From assembly GCF_002973525.1 (NCBI RefSeq), contig NZ_PVEN01000011.1:186001-250000 (forward strand): a DNA stretch of 64,000 bases. The letters are read 5' to 3'. The notes under the pieces were generated by a model. It saw only the letters and a list, made by a program, of their open reading frames with translations, was not told the DNA's origin and did no database searches. Both the position numbers and the translations under genes were made by a program. This DNA is from Paraburkholderia sp. BL21I4N1. GTDB taxonomy: Bacteria > Pseudomonadota > Gammaproteobacteria > Burkholderiales > Burkholderiaceae. Below are positions 1 to 8,868 of the stretch, piece by piece. Within the stretch, counting starts at the first letter, position 1. Each line of letters starts with the position of its first letter.

Positions 1-282
1 CACGCGAACCTCACCGTCTATCCGGACAACGTGACGGTCTTCAAGCAAATCCTGGCCGGCAAAGCCGACGTGATGGTGACGGATGCGTCGGAAACCTTGC
101 TGCAGCAAAAACTGAATCCGGGTCTGTGTTCGGTGCATCCTGACAAACCGTTCCAGTACGGCGAAAAAGCCTGGTTGCTGCCGCGTGGCGACGTAACGTT
201 CCAGCAGTACGTCGACCAATGGTTGCACCTCGCGCGCGCAACCGGCGAATATCAGGCAATCTCGGATAAGTGGCTGAAGTAA
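1..282 (+). CDS. pheC: Cyclohexadienyl dehydratase-like periplasmic protein, C-terminal fragment
   Basis: Only the last 93 residues are in the window; the reading frame is open from base 1, so the start lies upstream. The fragment carries PheC-like signatures: PDNVTVFKQILAGKADVMVT, then LCSVHP, then EKAWLLPRGD, ending in KWLK. PheC belongs to the solute-binding-protein fold (SBP_bac_3) and in the periplasm converts prephenate or arogenate to phenylpyruvate or phenylalanine. Because most of the ligand site is outside the window, an amino-acid ABC transporter binding protein remains an alternative. A GC-rich imperfect stem followed by five T residues near 310-341 may terminate transcription. 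Confidence 0.65.
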   Translation, partial: HANLTVYPDNVTVFKQILAGKADVMVTDASETLLQQKLNPGLCSVHPDKPFQYGEKAWLLPRGDVTFQQYVDQWLHLARATGEYQAISDKWLK

Positions 283-597
283 AGCCGCCTGATTGAGCGA
301 AGCGGGCTGGTCTTCTCGAAGGAAGGTCGCCCGGCTTTTTCGGTTCGCCGTTCCGCAATGCAGCACGCCACCGTTCGTTTTATCTGATTAATTTTTCGAC
401 GCGGAAAAGCCCGTGTAACACAGGCGATTTTTGGGAAAAAGGATGAGGATGCAACCATTTCATGCGGAATTGACTAAACGGATTGCGCCGCATCATGCGT
501 CACGAATAGCATCAATCAGGCGTATGAAATTGCGGGCAAGTCATCGGTCATAATTACGTTTAAAACATTTTTATTTGGCAATATGTCCCGCAACGCC

Positions 598-762
598 TTA
601 TCTGGCGGGCGTTACAACCTGAAACACTTTGTTACCGCGCTCGTAGGTTAATTCGCCCACAATGCCCTCAACGGTTTCAACACGGATGTGGCTGGGTGTG
701 TGGTGTGAGCGGATACGATGCACTTGCCGGTCGGCGTATGCCGAAGCCCTGTGAAGGGGCAT
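598..762 (-). CDS. Possible small protein, 54 aa, unknown
   Basis: This minus-strand frame runs from an ATG at 762 to a TAA at 598-600 and gives 54 residues. The second half (residues 30-54) reads like a folded protein: alternating hydrophobic and charged residues with HIRVETVEGIVGELTYERG near the middle. No clear Shine-Dalgarno site precedes the ATG; the upstream bases are AGCAGGG directly against it. A GTG further in is another possible start. I do not recognise a family. It could equally be noise in an AT-richer spacer; conservation of the frame in relatives would decide. Confidence 0.3.
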   Translation of the reverse strand: MPLHRASAYADRQVHRIRSHHTPSHIRVETVEGIVGELTYERGNKVFQVVTPAR

Positions 763-880
763 CCCTGCTGGGGCCGTAGTCGACGCTGGGGCGTCGTCTC
801 AGTGGTTCCTTCTTTGGTCTCCTCGCGCTAACCCCGTAGCGTGTGGTTTTTAGCGGGCTCCAGGCCCGCTTTTTTTTCGC
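720..880 (+). ncRNA. Candidate small RNA ending in a strong terminator
   Basis: A stem GCGGGC/GCCCGC with a 5-base loop (853-869) is followed by eight T residues, a textbook intrinsic terminator on the plus strand. It lies about 570 bp after the PheC-like gene, and no plus-strand protein frame leads into it. Upstream are further short stems, for example GACGC/GCGTC near 781-794. That combination is what a stand-alone small RNA gene looks like. The 5' end is a guess; I could not match it to 6S RNA, tmRNA, SRP RNA or RNase P RNA from memory. Confidence 0.35.
853..878 (+). terminator. Rho-independent terminator
   Basis: GC-rich six-base-pair stem with loop TCCAG and a run of eight T residues on the plus strand. 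It has no obvious upstream protein-coding gene. Confidence 0.75.
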
Positions 881-1049
881 CCGGTCAAACGTTTGCGCGG
901 TGCGGTATTGCGCCGGTTGGAGTCTGTTCGCAGCCCGTTATCGGCTCGGCGGCCTTGCACGGCAAACGGTTTTGACCAATCTCCCGTCCGGAAGCCGCGC
1001 CGCAAGATGACTTGCCGGCGCGGCCTTCTGTCGATTGGCCGGCTTCAAG

Positions 1050-2780
1050 TTAAGCCGTCTTGTTCTCCTTCAGCTTCAGTTCGCTCATCATCCGCTCGCG
1101 CATGATGAATTTTTGCACTTTGCCGGTCACCGTCATCGGTAGTTCGTCGACGAAACGAATGTACTTCGGCACCTTGTAGTGCGCGATTTGCCCCTGACAG
1201 AACTGCTGGATATCTTCCGCGGTGGCCTGCTCACCGGAACGCAATACCACCCACGCGCAAACCTCCTCGCCGTATTTCGCGTCCGGCACGCCGAACACCT
1301 GCACGCTCTGGATCTTCGGGTGACGGAACAGAAACTCCTCGATCTCGCGCGGATAAATGTTCTCGCCGCCACGAATCAACATGTCTTTCAGACGGCCGAC
1401 GATGTTGCAGTAGCCGTCGGCGTCGAGTGTTGCCAGATCGCCGGTGTGCATCCAACCGTCCTCGATGCTTTCTCGCGTCTTCGCCTCGTCGCCCCAATAG
1501 CCTTGCATTACCGAATAGCCGCGCGTACAAAGTTCGCCGGTCTCGCCCACCGGGACGATCTCGCCGAGCGGATCGACGATCTTCACTTCGAGGTGCGGCT
1601 GGATACGGCCGACGGTCGTCGTTCGCTTGTCCAACGGATCCGTGGTCGAACTCTGGAACGACACCGGGCTGGTTTCCGTCATGCCGTAGGCTATGGTGAC
1701 CTCGCTCAGATGCATTCTGGACACGACCTTCTTCATCGTCTCGATCGGACACGGCGAACCGGCCATGATGCCGGTACGCAAGCGCGACAAGTCGTAGGCG
1801 GCGAAATCAGGGTGGTCGAGTTCGGCGATGAACATGGTCGGCACTCCATGCAGCGCGGTGCATTTTTCTTCCGCGACGGCGGCCAGCGTCGCCGCCGGGT
1901 CGAAGCCTTCGCCCGGGAACACCATGTTGGCGCCGACCGACACGCACGCCAGCACGGCCAGCACCATGCCGAAGCAGTGGTACAGCGGCACCGGAATGCA
2001 CAGGCCGTCCTGCTCGCTCAGGCGCATTGCCATCGCGATATAGCGCGCATTGTTGACGACGTTCCGGTGCGTCAGCGTGGCGCCTTTCGGGTTACCGGTC
2101 GTGCCGCTGGTGAACTGGATATTGATCGGCTCGTCCGCATGCAGCGTCGCGGCTGCCGCGTCGAGTTTGGCGAGGTCGAGCGTCGCACGCCCTTGCTCGA
2201 CCACCTCTGAAAACGACAACATGCCGGGCGTCTCGGTATCGCACATGCGGATGACAATCCGCAGCCCCGGCAGACGCGCGGCATGCAGGTCGCCGGGCGC
2301 GGCGCTCGCCAGTTCGGGCGCGAGCTCCTGCAGCATCTGCAAATACATCGACGACTTGAAGCGCTCCGCCGCAATGATCGCCTTGCAATCCACCTTGTTC
2401 AGCGCGTATTCGAGTTCGGCCAGGCGATAGGCGGGATTGATATTCACCAGTACGGCACCGATCCGCGCGGTGGCGAATTGAGTCAGCAGCCATTCGACTC
2501 GGTTCGGCGACCAGATTCCGACGCGATCGCCCTTCACAATGCCCAGCGCGGCCAGGCCCGACGCGAGCACGTCGATCTCGTCGGCGAATTCCCGCCATGT
2601 CCAGCGGATGCCCTGCTCCCGGAAAACCACGGCCGGCCGGGTTGGAAAGCGCTGCGCGGTATCTCGAAGAAACTGACTCACCGTCGCATCGCTAAGCGGC
2701 ACCTGCGTCGAGCCGCGCACGTATGAGATGCCGTCGCGGGGCTCGATGAGCGCGCTTTCGTCTGTTACTTGACCAGCCAT
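1050..2780 (-). CDS. AMP-binding acyl-CoA synthetase
   Basis: A 576-residue member of the ANL superfamily that activates a carboxylic acid with ATP and then transfers it to CoA. Visible motifs are the phosphate-binding loop FTSGTTGNPKGATLTH near residue 220, YGMTETSP in the middle, the hinge region GRLKDMLIRGGENIYPREIE near 460, and the C-terminal catalytic lysine motif GKVQKF near 553. The frame extends 44 codons further upstream, but the ATG at 2780 has GGAG about 10 bases before it and begins in the usual place for the family. The general type resembles medium/long-chain fatty acyl-CoA ligases of Burkholderia; the substrate cannot be told. It stands alone, transcribed toward the PheC-like gene. 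Confidence 0.88.
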   Translation of the reverse strand: MAGQVTDESALIEPRDGISYVRGSTQVPLSDATVSQFLRDTAQRFPTRPAVVFREQGIRWTWREFADEIDVLASGLAALGIVKGDRVGIWSPNRVEWLLTQFATARIGAVLVNINPAYRLAELEYALNKVDCKAIIAAERFKSSMYLQMLQELAPELASAAPGDLHAARLPGLRIVIRMCDTETPGMLSFSEVVEQGRATLDLAKLDAAAATLHADEPINIQFTSGTTGNPKGATLTHRNVVNNARYIAMAMRLSEQDGLCIPVPLYHCFGMVLAVLACVSVGANMVFPGEGFDPAATLAAVAEEKCTALHGVPTMFIAELDHPDFAAYDLSRLRTGIMAGSPCPIETMKKVVSRMHLSEVTIAYGMTETSPVSFQSSTTDPLDKRTTTVGRIQPHLEVKIVDPLGEIVPVGETGELCTRGYSVMQGYWGDEAKTRESIEDGWMHTGDLATLDADGYCNIVGRLKDMLIRGGENIYPREIEEFLFRHPKIQSVQVFGVPDAKYGEEVCAWVVLRSGEQATAEDIQQFCQGQIAHYKVPKYIRFVDELPMTVTGKVQKFIMRERMMSELKLKENKTA

Positions 2781-3185
2781 GGTGAAGTCTCCGAGAGGCA
2801 ATCGTTGCTCTATTGAAATGAATTTGAAGCCGATTGTGCCATTACCGCCTCGCACGGCGGCATCAAGTCTTACCCGCACCGCCGGCCCGCGGTGGTATCC
2901 GGTCATGCTCACTGGCGAATTGTCTTGCGTTGTCGACCGTGGTCATGGCGCGCGCGGTTTGAGTCCCCGGTCGCGGCGAACGCGGCGAAGATGGTGACGC
3001 GGAATCCGGCGAAGGCCAACGATCATCGTCGCTGTCCCGTTCGCTAACGGAAACCGAACGATCGCGGTGCGCTAGTCGCTCGCGACCGGGTGGCGCCCCA
3101 CATCATCGCGGTTGCTTCACGCCGGCTTGTCCGGCAGCGCGATGATCGACGACGCCGTGCACTCGACGCTTCGAAGGAAATTTAA
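2781..3185. other. Divergent intergenic region
   Basis: About 405 bp between the divergent acyl-CoA synthetase and the effector-like gene. It includes a small inverted repeat CGTTCG/CGAACG (3038-3043 and 3055-3060). I looked for a TTCG-N16-TTCG type III regulon box before the effector-like gene and did not find one. No other feature seen. Confidence 0.5.
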
Positions 3186-4052
3186 ATGAGAGTAGTCAGC
3201 AACATCTGTCATCCCGCTGCAGACATGGCGCACACAGAAAGCCGACCGGCTGCGTCGGGGCCAACGCCGGCTTTGAATCAGCGCGACGCGACGAGCGGCG
3301 GCGCCCCGCACGAACCGGCACTACACCTTCCGGCCGCCTATGCGATTGAACGCCCCGTCGGCGCACTATCGCCGGTCACGCAGCAACCGAACCTCTATCG
3401 CGATGCGGGCGGCGCTCAATACATCCATCACGATTCCGCGTGGTATCCGGTGCGCCATGACGCCGACAACGGTACCTTGCGCGTCTGGCAGCCCGACAAA
3501 CCCTATAAACCCCAATACCCGATCCGGCGTGATACCGACGGCAACTTCACGCTGCATAACAACGTGGGACTCAAGGGCGGCGGTCTTTTCGACGACGCAC
3601 CGACCAGCTCGTCGCGTTACGGCGAGGCGGACCGCAACGCCAATCGCCAGGCGCTCGGCACCCAACTCGGCGTGATCCGAAGTGTCAGCGAGCCGGGAAG
3701 CTATGCGAACAGCGTCAATCTCGTGAACAATGGACTCTCACGATTGCGGGTCGGTCTATCCGATCAAGCCCTCGACCGGATATCCACCAATCTCCATCGC
3801 GTTCAAAACGGCAAGATGACGAATGCCGAAGCGTCGTCGTCGGAATATCGGACCTTCATGAACGACGTTCACGACTCGGCGCTTTCGCAAAGCGATCGGA
3901 ACTGGTCGCGCTTCGGCGCGTATCTGAATCGTTACGCGGGCGTGCCGTATCACGCCGAGACGGATATCGCCAACATGTATTTGAATCGAAATCAGGATCA
4001 ACTGACGCGCCTGAACATGCAGGCATTCGTTCAGAACGATCCTAAAGCCTGA
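3186..4052 (+). CDS. Effector/toxin-like protein of unknown function
   Basis: A 288-residue protein with no signal peptide or membrane segment. The first 60 residues are rich in Ala, Pro, Ser and Thr and look disordered. Residues 72-120 carry a YxD-x-WYPVRHD ... LRVWQPDKPYKPQYPIRRD ... DGNF pattern; from memory such WYPVR/P-VRRD segments occur in large DUF6543-type (dermonecrotic-toxin-like) and other secreted proteins of pseudomonads and Burkholderia. The C-terminal half (about 150-288) is predicted helical and polar. AAGGAA lies seven bases before the ATG; an ATG at codon 14 is an alternative start. A strong terminator follows. Secretion by a type III or VI system is an inference; no such genes are in the window. 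Confidence 0.6.
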   Translation: MRVVSNICHPAADMAHTESRPAASGPTPALNQRDATSGGAPHEPALHLPAAYAIERPVGALSPVTQQPNLYRDAGGAQYIHHDSAWYPVRHDADNGTLRVWQPDKPYKPQYPIRRDTDGNFTLHNNVGLKGGGLFDDAPTSSSRYGEADRNANRQALGTQLGVIRSVSEPGSYANSVNLVNNGLSRLRVGLSDQALDRISTNLHRVQNGKMTNAEASSSEYRTFMNDVHDSALSQSDRNWSRFGAYLNRYAGVPYHAETDIANMYLNRNQDQLTRLNMQAFVQNDPKA

Positions 4053-4081
4053 CGCGCCTCACCGATCAGCAAGCAGACGTA

Positions 4082-4110
4082 AAAAAGGGCTCCTATCAGG
4101 AGCCCTTTTT
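4082..4110. terminator. Bidirectional rho-independent terminator
   Basis: A perfect 13-base-pair stem, AAAAAGGGCTCCT/AGGAGCCCTTTTT, with a three-base loop and A/T runs on both sides. It can serve the effector-like gene on the plus strand and the ATP synthase operon, which ends at 4176, on the minus strand. Confidence 0.9.
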
Positions 4111-4175
4111 CATTCTTACCGTTCCGCTCAAAGTAGCGACACGCGTCGCTACCTTGGGAAAACGCTTAACCGCTT

Positions 4176-4601
4176 TTAGTTCTGACCGCGCAGCTTGCGC
4201 AGGCGCTGGATTGCAGCGAGCTGTGCCGTCGCGTAAGCCAGTTCCGCTTGCGCGGTGGCGTACTCGAGGTTCGAACCCGTGTTCTGCAGCGCTTCTTCCG
4301 CGCGCTTGCGTGCATCTTCGGCCTTGGCTTCGTCGAGATCCTTGCCACGAATCGCGGTGTCGGCGAGAACCGTCACAGCGCCCGGCTGGATTTCGAGGAT
4401 GCCGCCGGCGACGAACACAAATTCTTCTTCGCCGTTTTCAGCTTCAATGCGCACCGCACCCGGACGAATCCGCGTGATGAGCGGCGTGTGGCCCGGCAGA
4501 ATGCCGAGTTCACCTGCTTCGCCCGGCAGCGCGACGAACTTCGCCTGGCCCGAGAAGATCTGCTCTTCCGCGCTGACGACGTCTACTTTAATAGTTGCCA
4601 T
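4176..4601 (-). CDS. atpC: ATP synthase F1 epsilon subunit
   Basis: This 141-residue protein is the epsilon subunit of the F1 rotor, which joins gamma to the c-ring and inhibits ATP hydrolysis. The N-terminal beta-sandwich is recognisable from KVDVVSAEEQIFSG and the LPGEAGELGILPGHTPLIT segment, followed by a C-terminal helical hairpin rich in Ala and Glu (about 90-141). AGGAG precedes the ATG by nine bases. It is the last gene of the atp operon and is separated from atpD by 157 bp that can form a long hairpin. Confidence 0.98.
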   Translation of the reverse strand: MATIKVDVVSAEEQIFSGQAKFVALPGEAGELGILPGHTPLITRIRPGAVRIEAENGEEEFVFVAGGILEIQPGAVTVLADTAIRGKDLDEAKAEDARKRAEEALQNTGSNLEYATAQAELAYATAQLAAIQRLRKLRGQN

Positions 4602-4682
4602 AAGTGTCGACTCCTGTCGACGGAAGTGGGCGCTTTAACGCTTGCTCCCGTCTCATGCAAGGCTGGGTTGAACGTAGTAAGA

Positions 4683-4738
4683 GGCGCCGGTTTTGCGTTC
4701 CGCTACCGTTCGGTAGCGATACGCGCGAGGCCGGCGCC
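4683..4738 (-). promoter_or_regulatory. Intercistronic stem-loop between atpD and atpC
   Basis: The outer arms GGCGCCGG (4683-4690) and CCGGCGCC (4731-4738) pair perfectly, and an inner perfect stem CGCTACC/GGTAGCG (4701-4707, 4712-4718) closes on a four-base loop. There is no T run, so it is not a plain intrinsic terminator. It may slow RNA decay or partly attenuate transcription into atpC. Confidence 0.6.
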
Positions 4739-4758
4739 CGCTTCGTTACACCCGACCT

Positions 4759-6153
4759 TTACTGGATCTTCTTGGCCTTTTCGAAGGCTTCGTCGATCGT
4801 GCCGACCATGTAGAACGCTTGTTCCGGCAGGTGGTCGCACTCGCCTTCAACGATCATCTTGAAGCCACGGATCGTTTCCTTCAGCGGCACGTACTTGCCC
4901 GGCGAGCCCGTGAACACTTCAGCGACGTGGAACGGCTGCGACAGGAAACGCTGGATCTTACGAGCGCGCGCAACGGCGAGCTTGTCTTCCGGCGCGAGTT
5001 CGTCCATGCCCAGAATCGCGATAATGTCGCGCAATTCCTTGTAGCGCTGCAGCGTTTGCTGCACGCCACGCGTAATCGCGTAGTGCTCTTCGCCGATCAC
5101 GTTCGGGTCGATCTGACGCGAGGTCGAATCGAGCGGGTCGACCGCCGGGTAAATACCCAGCGAAGCGATGTCACGCGACAACACGACGGTTGCGTCCAAG
5201 TGGCCGAAAGTCGTAGCCGGCGACGGGTCGGTCAAGTCATCCGCAGGGACGTACACGGCCTGAACCGACGTGATCGAGCCGGTCTTGGTCGACGTAATAC
5301 GCTCTTGCAGCTTACCCATTTCTTCAGCCAACGTAGGCTGATAGCCCACTGCCGACGGCATACGGCCGAGCAGTGCCGACACTTCCGTGCCTGCCAGCGT
5401 GAAACGGTAGATGTTGTCGACGAAGAACAGCACATCGAGACCTTCGTCACGGAAGTGCTCAGCCATCGTCAGACCAGTCAGCGCAACGCGCAGACGGTTG
5501 CCCGGCGGCTCGTTCATCTGGCCGTACACCAGCGCGACCTTGTCGAGAACGTTCGAGTCCTTCATTTCGTGATAGAAGTCGTTCCCTTCGCGGGTACGCT
5601 CGCCAACACCGGCGAACACGGAGTAACCACCGTGTTCCTTAGCGATGTTGTTGATCAGTTCCATCATGTTCACGGTCTTGCCCACACCGGCGCCACCGAA
5701 CAGACCCACCTTGCCGCCCTTAGCGAACGGGCAGATCAGGTCGATAACCTTGATGCCGGTTTCGAGCAGTTCGGTCGACGGCGACAGTTCGTCGAACGCC
5801 GGAGCCTTCTGGTGAATACCGCGAACCACGTCCGAGTTGATCGGGCCGGCTTCGTCGATCGGGCGACCCAGCACGTCCATGATCCGGCCCAGAGTCGGCT
5901 TGCCGACCGGCACGCTGATCGGATTGCCCGTGTTCTTCACGACCGTTCCGCGACGCAGGCCGTCCGATGCACCCAGACAGATGGTACGGACAACGCCGTC
6001 GCCCAGTTGTTGCTGGACTTCGAGGGTCAGTTCCGAACCTTCGAGAATGAGCGCGTCGTAAATCTTCGGCATGTCCGAACGCGGAAATTCCACGTCGATC
6101 ACCGCGCCGATGCACTGTACGATCTTGCCTTCTACCAAAGCAGTAGTACTCAT
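4759..6153 (-). CDS. atpD: ATP synthase F1 beta subunit
   Basis: A 464-residue catalytic subunit of F1, three copies per complex, that makes ATP from ADP and phosphate. Seen directly: P-loop GGAGVGKT near residue 153, the catalytic-site stretch GERTREGNDFY, and VDNIYRFTLAGTEVSALLGR with the Walker B aspartate. Length matches other beta-proteobacterial AtpD. AAAGGAA lies upstream of the ATG at 6153. Gene order is atpG, atpD, atpC on the minus strand. Confidence 0.99.
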   Translation of the reverse strand: MSTTALVEGKIVQCIGAVIDVEFPRSDMPKIYDALILEGSELTLEVQQQLGDGVVRTICLGASDGLRRGTVVKNTGNPISVPVGKPTLGRIMDVLGRPIDEAGPINSDVVRGIHQKAPAFDELSPSTELLETGIKVIDLICPFAKGGKVGLFGGAGVGKTVNMMELINNIAKEHGGYSVFAGVGERTREGNDFYHEMKDSNVLDKVALVYGQMNEPPGNRLRVALTGLTMAEHFRDEGLDVLFFVDNIYRFTLAGTEVSALLGRMPSAVGYQPTLAEEMGKLQERITSTKTGSITSVQAVYVPADDLTDPSPATTFGHLDATVVLSRDIASLGIYPAVDPLDSTSRQIDPNVIGEEHYAITRGVQQTLQRYKELRDIIAILGMDELAPEDKLAVARARKIQRFLSQPFHVAEVFTGSPGKYVPLKETIRGFKMIVEGECDHLPEQAFYMVGTIDEAFEKAKKIQ

Positions 6154-6254
6154 CGCTTTTCCTTTAGATACTCAATTCTTCACTCGCGCAAAGGCGCAGT
6201 TTCGGTGGGCGCGCCATACCGGCGCACACGAAGCGGTGTGCTTGACCGTCACGG

Positions 6255-7139
6255 TCAGACAGCCGCCGCGCCACCGACGATTTCCGACAGTTCTTTCGTG
6301 ATCGCGGCCTGACGGCTCTTGTTGTACACGAGCTGCAGTTCGTTGATGACCGTCTTCGCATTGTCCGAAGCGGCCTTCATCGCGACCATGCGTGCCGACT
6401 GCTCCGATGCCATGTTTTCCGCGACGGCCTGATAGACCAGCGCTTCGACATAACGCACCAGCAGTTCGTCCACCACTGCCTGCGCATCCGGCTCGTAGAT
6501 GTAGTCCCACTGCGTGCTCGGCGTCGTGCCGTCTTCTTCCTTGCGCTCGAACTGTTCTGCCGACAGCGGCAGCAGTTGCTCGATCACCGGCTCCTGCTTC
6601 ATCGTGTTGACGAAGCGCGTGTACGCGAGGTACACCGCCGAAACCTTGCCTTCCGAGTACAGGTCGAGCTGCACCTTCACCGCGCCGATCAGCTTTTCCA
6701 GATGCGGCGTATCGCCCAGATGCACGACGTTCGACACCACCTTGGCGCGCAAACGGTTCAGGAAACCCAGACCTTTGGTGCCGATCGCAGTGGCTTCGAT
6801 CGTCTTGCCCTGGCCTTCCAGTTCCTTGAACTTCTGCAGCGACGCACGCAACACGTTGGTGTTCATGCCGCCGCACAGACCCTTGTCGGTCGTCACGAGG
6901 ATGATGCCGGCCGCCTTCGCGCCTTCGTTCGACACCATGAACGGGTGACGATACTCCGGGTTCGCACGGCTCATGTGTGCAGCGATATCGCGGACCTTGT
7001 CGGCATACGGGCGAGCAGCGCGCATGCGCTCCTGAGCGCGGCGCATCTTCGATGCGGCCACCATCTCCATCGCTTTCGTGATCTTGCGCGTGTTTTGCAC
7101 GCTCTTGATCTTGCCGCGAATTTCCTTCATTCCAGCCAT
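6255..7139 (-). CDS. atpG: ATP synthase F1 gamma subunit
   Basis: The 294-residue central stalk of the ATP synthase. Its N-terminal helix reads MAGMKEIRGKIKSVQNTRKI and the C-terminal helix ends near NELQLVYNKSRQAAITKEL, both conserved parts of the coiled coil that rotates in the alpha3beta3 ring. The frame runs 26 codons further upstream, but the ATG at 7139 has AAGGAG in front and starts at the conserved sequence. It lies between atpA and atpD with spacers of 129 and 101 bp. Confidence 0.98.
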   Translation of the reverse strand: MAGMKEIRGKIKSVQNTRKITKAMEMVAASKMRRAQERMRAARPYADKVRDIAAHMSRANPEYRHPFMVSNEGAKAAGIILVTTDKGLCGGMNTNVLRASLQKFKELEGQGKTIEATAIGTKGLGFLNRLRAKVVSNVVHLGDTPHLEKLIGAVKVQLDLYSEGKVSAVYLAYTRFVNTMKQEPVIEQLLPLSAEQFERKEEDGTTPSTQWDYIYEPDAQAVVDELLVRYVEALVYQAVAENMASEQSARMVAMKAASDNAKTVINELQLVYNKSRQAAITKELSEIVGGAAAV

Positions 7140-7268
7140 TGCTTGCTCCTTGTCGGCCCGAGAGAGCGCTTTAGCGCTTACCCGGGTCCCATCGAAGTAG
7201 CGCGGGAGCATTCTCATGCGGCCCGCGCCGCTTCAAGGTCCGTTTATGCCTTGCGGATCACTCGCGGA

Positions 7269-8810
7269 TCAATAAGCGCCGGACTTCTTGAAGTCTTTGA
7301 GGGCCGTGTGCAGCAGGCCTTCGTCGTCCTTCGAGAGTTCCTTGGTATCTTCGATGCGCTTGACCAGGTCAGCGTGGCTCGCCTTCAGATATTCGCGCAG
7401 GCCCTTTTCGAACGGCAGGACTTGCGAAACTTCCAGATCGTCGAGGTAACCGTTGTTCGCGGCGAACAGCGAGATAGCCAGTTCCCACACTTGCAGCGGT
7501 TGATACTGGGGCTGCTTCAGCAGTTCCGTCACGCGGCGGCCGCGCTCCAGTTGCTTGCGGGTCGCTTCGTCGAGGTCCGAGGCAAACTGCGCGAACGCAG
7601 CCAGTTCACGGTACTGCGCGAGGTCGGTACGGATACCGCCCGACAGCTTCTTCACGACCTTGGTCTGAGCCGCACCGCCAACGCGCGACACCGACACGCC
7701 GGCGTTAATTGCCGGGCGGATACCTGCGTTGAAGAGGTCGGTTTCCAGGAAGATCTGGCCGTCGGTAATCGAGATCACGTTCGTCGGAACGAATGCGGTC
7801 ACGTCGCCGGCTTGCGTTTCAATGACCGGCAGTGCCGTCAGCGAACCGCTCTTGCCCTTCACTTCGCCGTTCGTGAACTTCTCGACGTACTCTTCCGAGA
7901 CGCGAGCCGCACGTTCCAGCAAACGCGAGTGCAGATAGAACACGTCACCCGGGTAAGCTTCACGGCCCGGCGGGCGGCGCAGCAGCAGCGAGATCTGACG
8001 GTATGCCCAGGCTTGCTTGGTCAAATCGTCATAAACGATCAGCGCGTCTTGACCGCGGTCGCGGAAGTATTCGCCCATCGTGCAGCCGGCGTACGGTGCG
8101 AGGTATTGCATGGCGGCCGATTCCGAAGCCGAAGCGGCCACGACGATCGTGTATTCCAGCGCGCCGGTTTCTTCCAGCTTGCGAACCACGTTCATGATCG
8201 ACGAAGCCTTCTGGCCGATCGCGACGTAGATACAGAAGAGGTTCTTGCCCTTCTGGTTGATGATGGCGTCAACAGCGACTGCGGTCTTGCCGCACTGGCG
8301 GTCGCCGATGATCAGCTCACGCTGGCCACGGCCAACCGGCACCATCGCGTCGATCGACTTCAGACCGGTTTGGACCGGCTCCGAAACCGACTTACGCCAG
8401 ATCACGCCCGGCGCAATCTTTTCGATAGCGTCGGTCTTCTTCGCGTTGATCGGGCCTTTGCCGTCGATCGGGTTGCCGAGTGCGTCGACCACGCGGCCGA
8501 GCAGTTCCGGACCCACCGGCACTTCGAGAATACGACCCGTCGTCTTGACGATGTCGCCTTCCGAAATGTGTTCGTACTCACCCAGAATCACGGCGCCGAC
8601 CGAGTCGCGCTCGAGGTTCAGTGCGAGACCGAAGGTGTTGCCCGGGAATTCGAGCATTTCGCCCTGCATCACTTCCGACAGGCCGTGAATACGCACGATA
8701 CCGTCGGTCACGGAGATCACGGTGCCCTGGTTGCGAACGTCTGCGCTCGCGTCAAGGCCCTGGATCCGGCTCTTGATCAGCTCGCTGATCTCAGAGGGAT
8801 TGAGTTGCAT
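7269..8810 (-). CDS. atpA: ATP synthase F1 alpha subunit
   Basis: A 513-residue F1 alpha subunit, the non-catalytic nucleotide-binding partner of beta. It has the alpha-type P-loop GDRQCGKT near residue 170, the segment QISLLLRRPPGREAYPGDVF, and a helical C-terminal domain. It begins MQLNPSEISELIKSRI, the region that contacts delta. Standard length; sixth gene of the leftward atp operon after atpI, B, E, F and H. Confidence 0.99.
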   Translation of the reverse strand: MQLNPSEISELIKSRIQGLDASADVRNQGTVISVTDGIVRIHGLSEVMQGEMLEFPGNTFGLALNLERDSVGAVILGEYEHISEGDIVKTTGRILEVPVGPELLGRVVDALGNPIDGKGPINAKKTDAIEKIAPGVIWRKSVSEPVQTGLKSIDAMVPVGRGQRELIIGDRQCGKTAVAVDAIINQKGKNLFCIYVAIGQKASSIMNVVRKLEETGALEYTIVVAASASESAAMQYLAPYAGCTMGEYFRDRGQDALIVYDDLTKQAWAYRQISLLLRRPPGREAYPGDVFYLHSRLLERAARVSEEYVEKFTNGEVKGKSGSLTALPVIETQAGDVTAFVPTNVISITDGQIFLETDLFNAGIRPAINAGVSVSRVGGAAQTKVVKKLSGGIRTDLAQYRELAAFAQFASDLDEATRKQLERGRRVTELLKQPQYQPLQVWELAISLFAANNGYLDDLEVSQVLPFEKGLREYLKASHADLVKRIEDTKELSKDDEGLLHTALKDFKKSGAY

Positions 8811-8868
8811 TATTCGCTCCTGATAGTCAATTCTGTTGCGTGCCAGCCGCTTCAGCGCGTTACGCGCT

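Larger units (their letters stand above)
283..1049. other. Intergenic region with orphan terminator
   Basis: A 767-bp gap between the PheC-like gene and the acyl-CoA synthetase, both of which end here. It holds an imperfect terminator-like stem just after the first stop, a 54-codon minus-strand reading frame (598-762), and a strong plus-strand terminator at 853-878 that is too far from the first gene to belong to it. The stretch 360-600 is AT-richer than the genes around it. No tRNA or insertion sequence was seen. Confidence 0.6.

Noticed and set aside
3030..3186. hrpII-type box before the effector-like gene
   Set aside because: TTCG occurs but not with the required 16-base spacing to a second TTCG.
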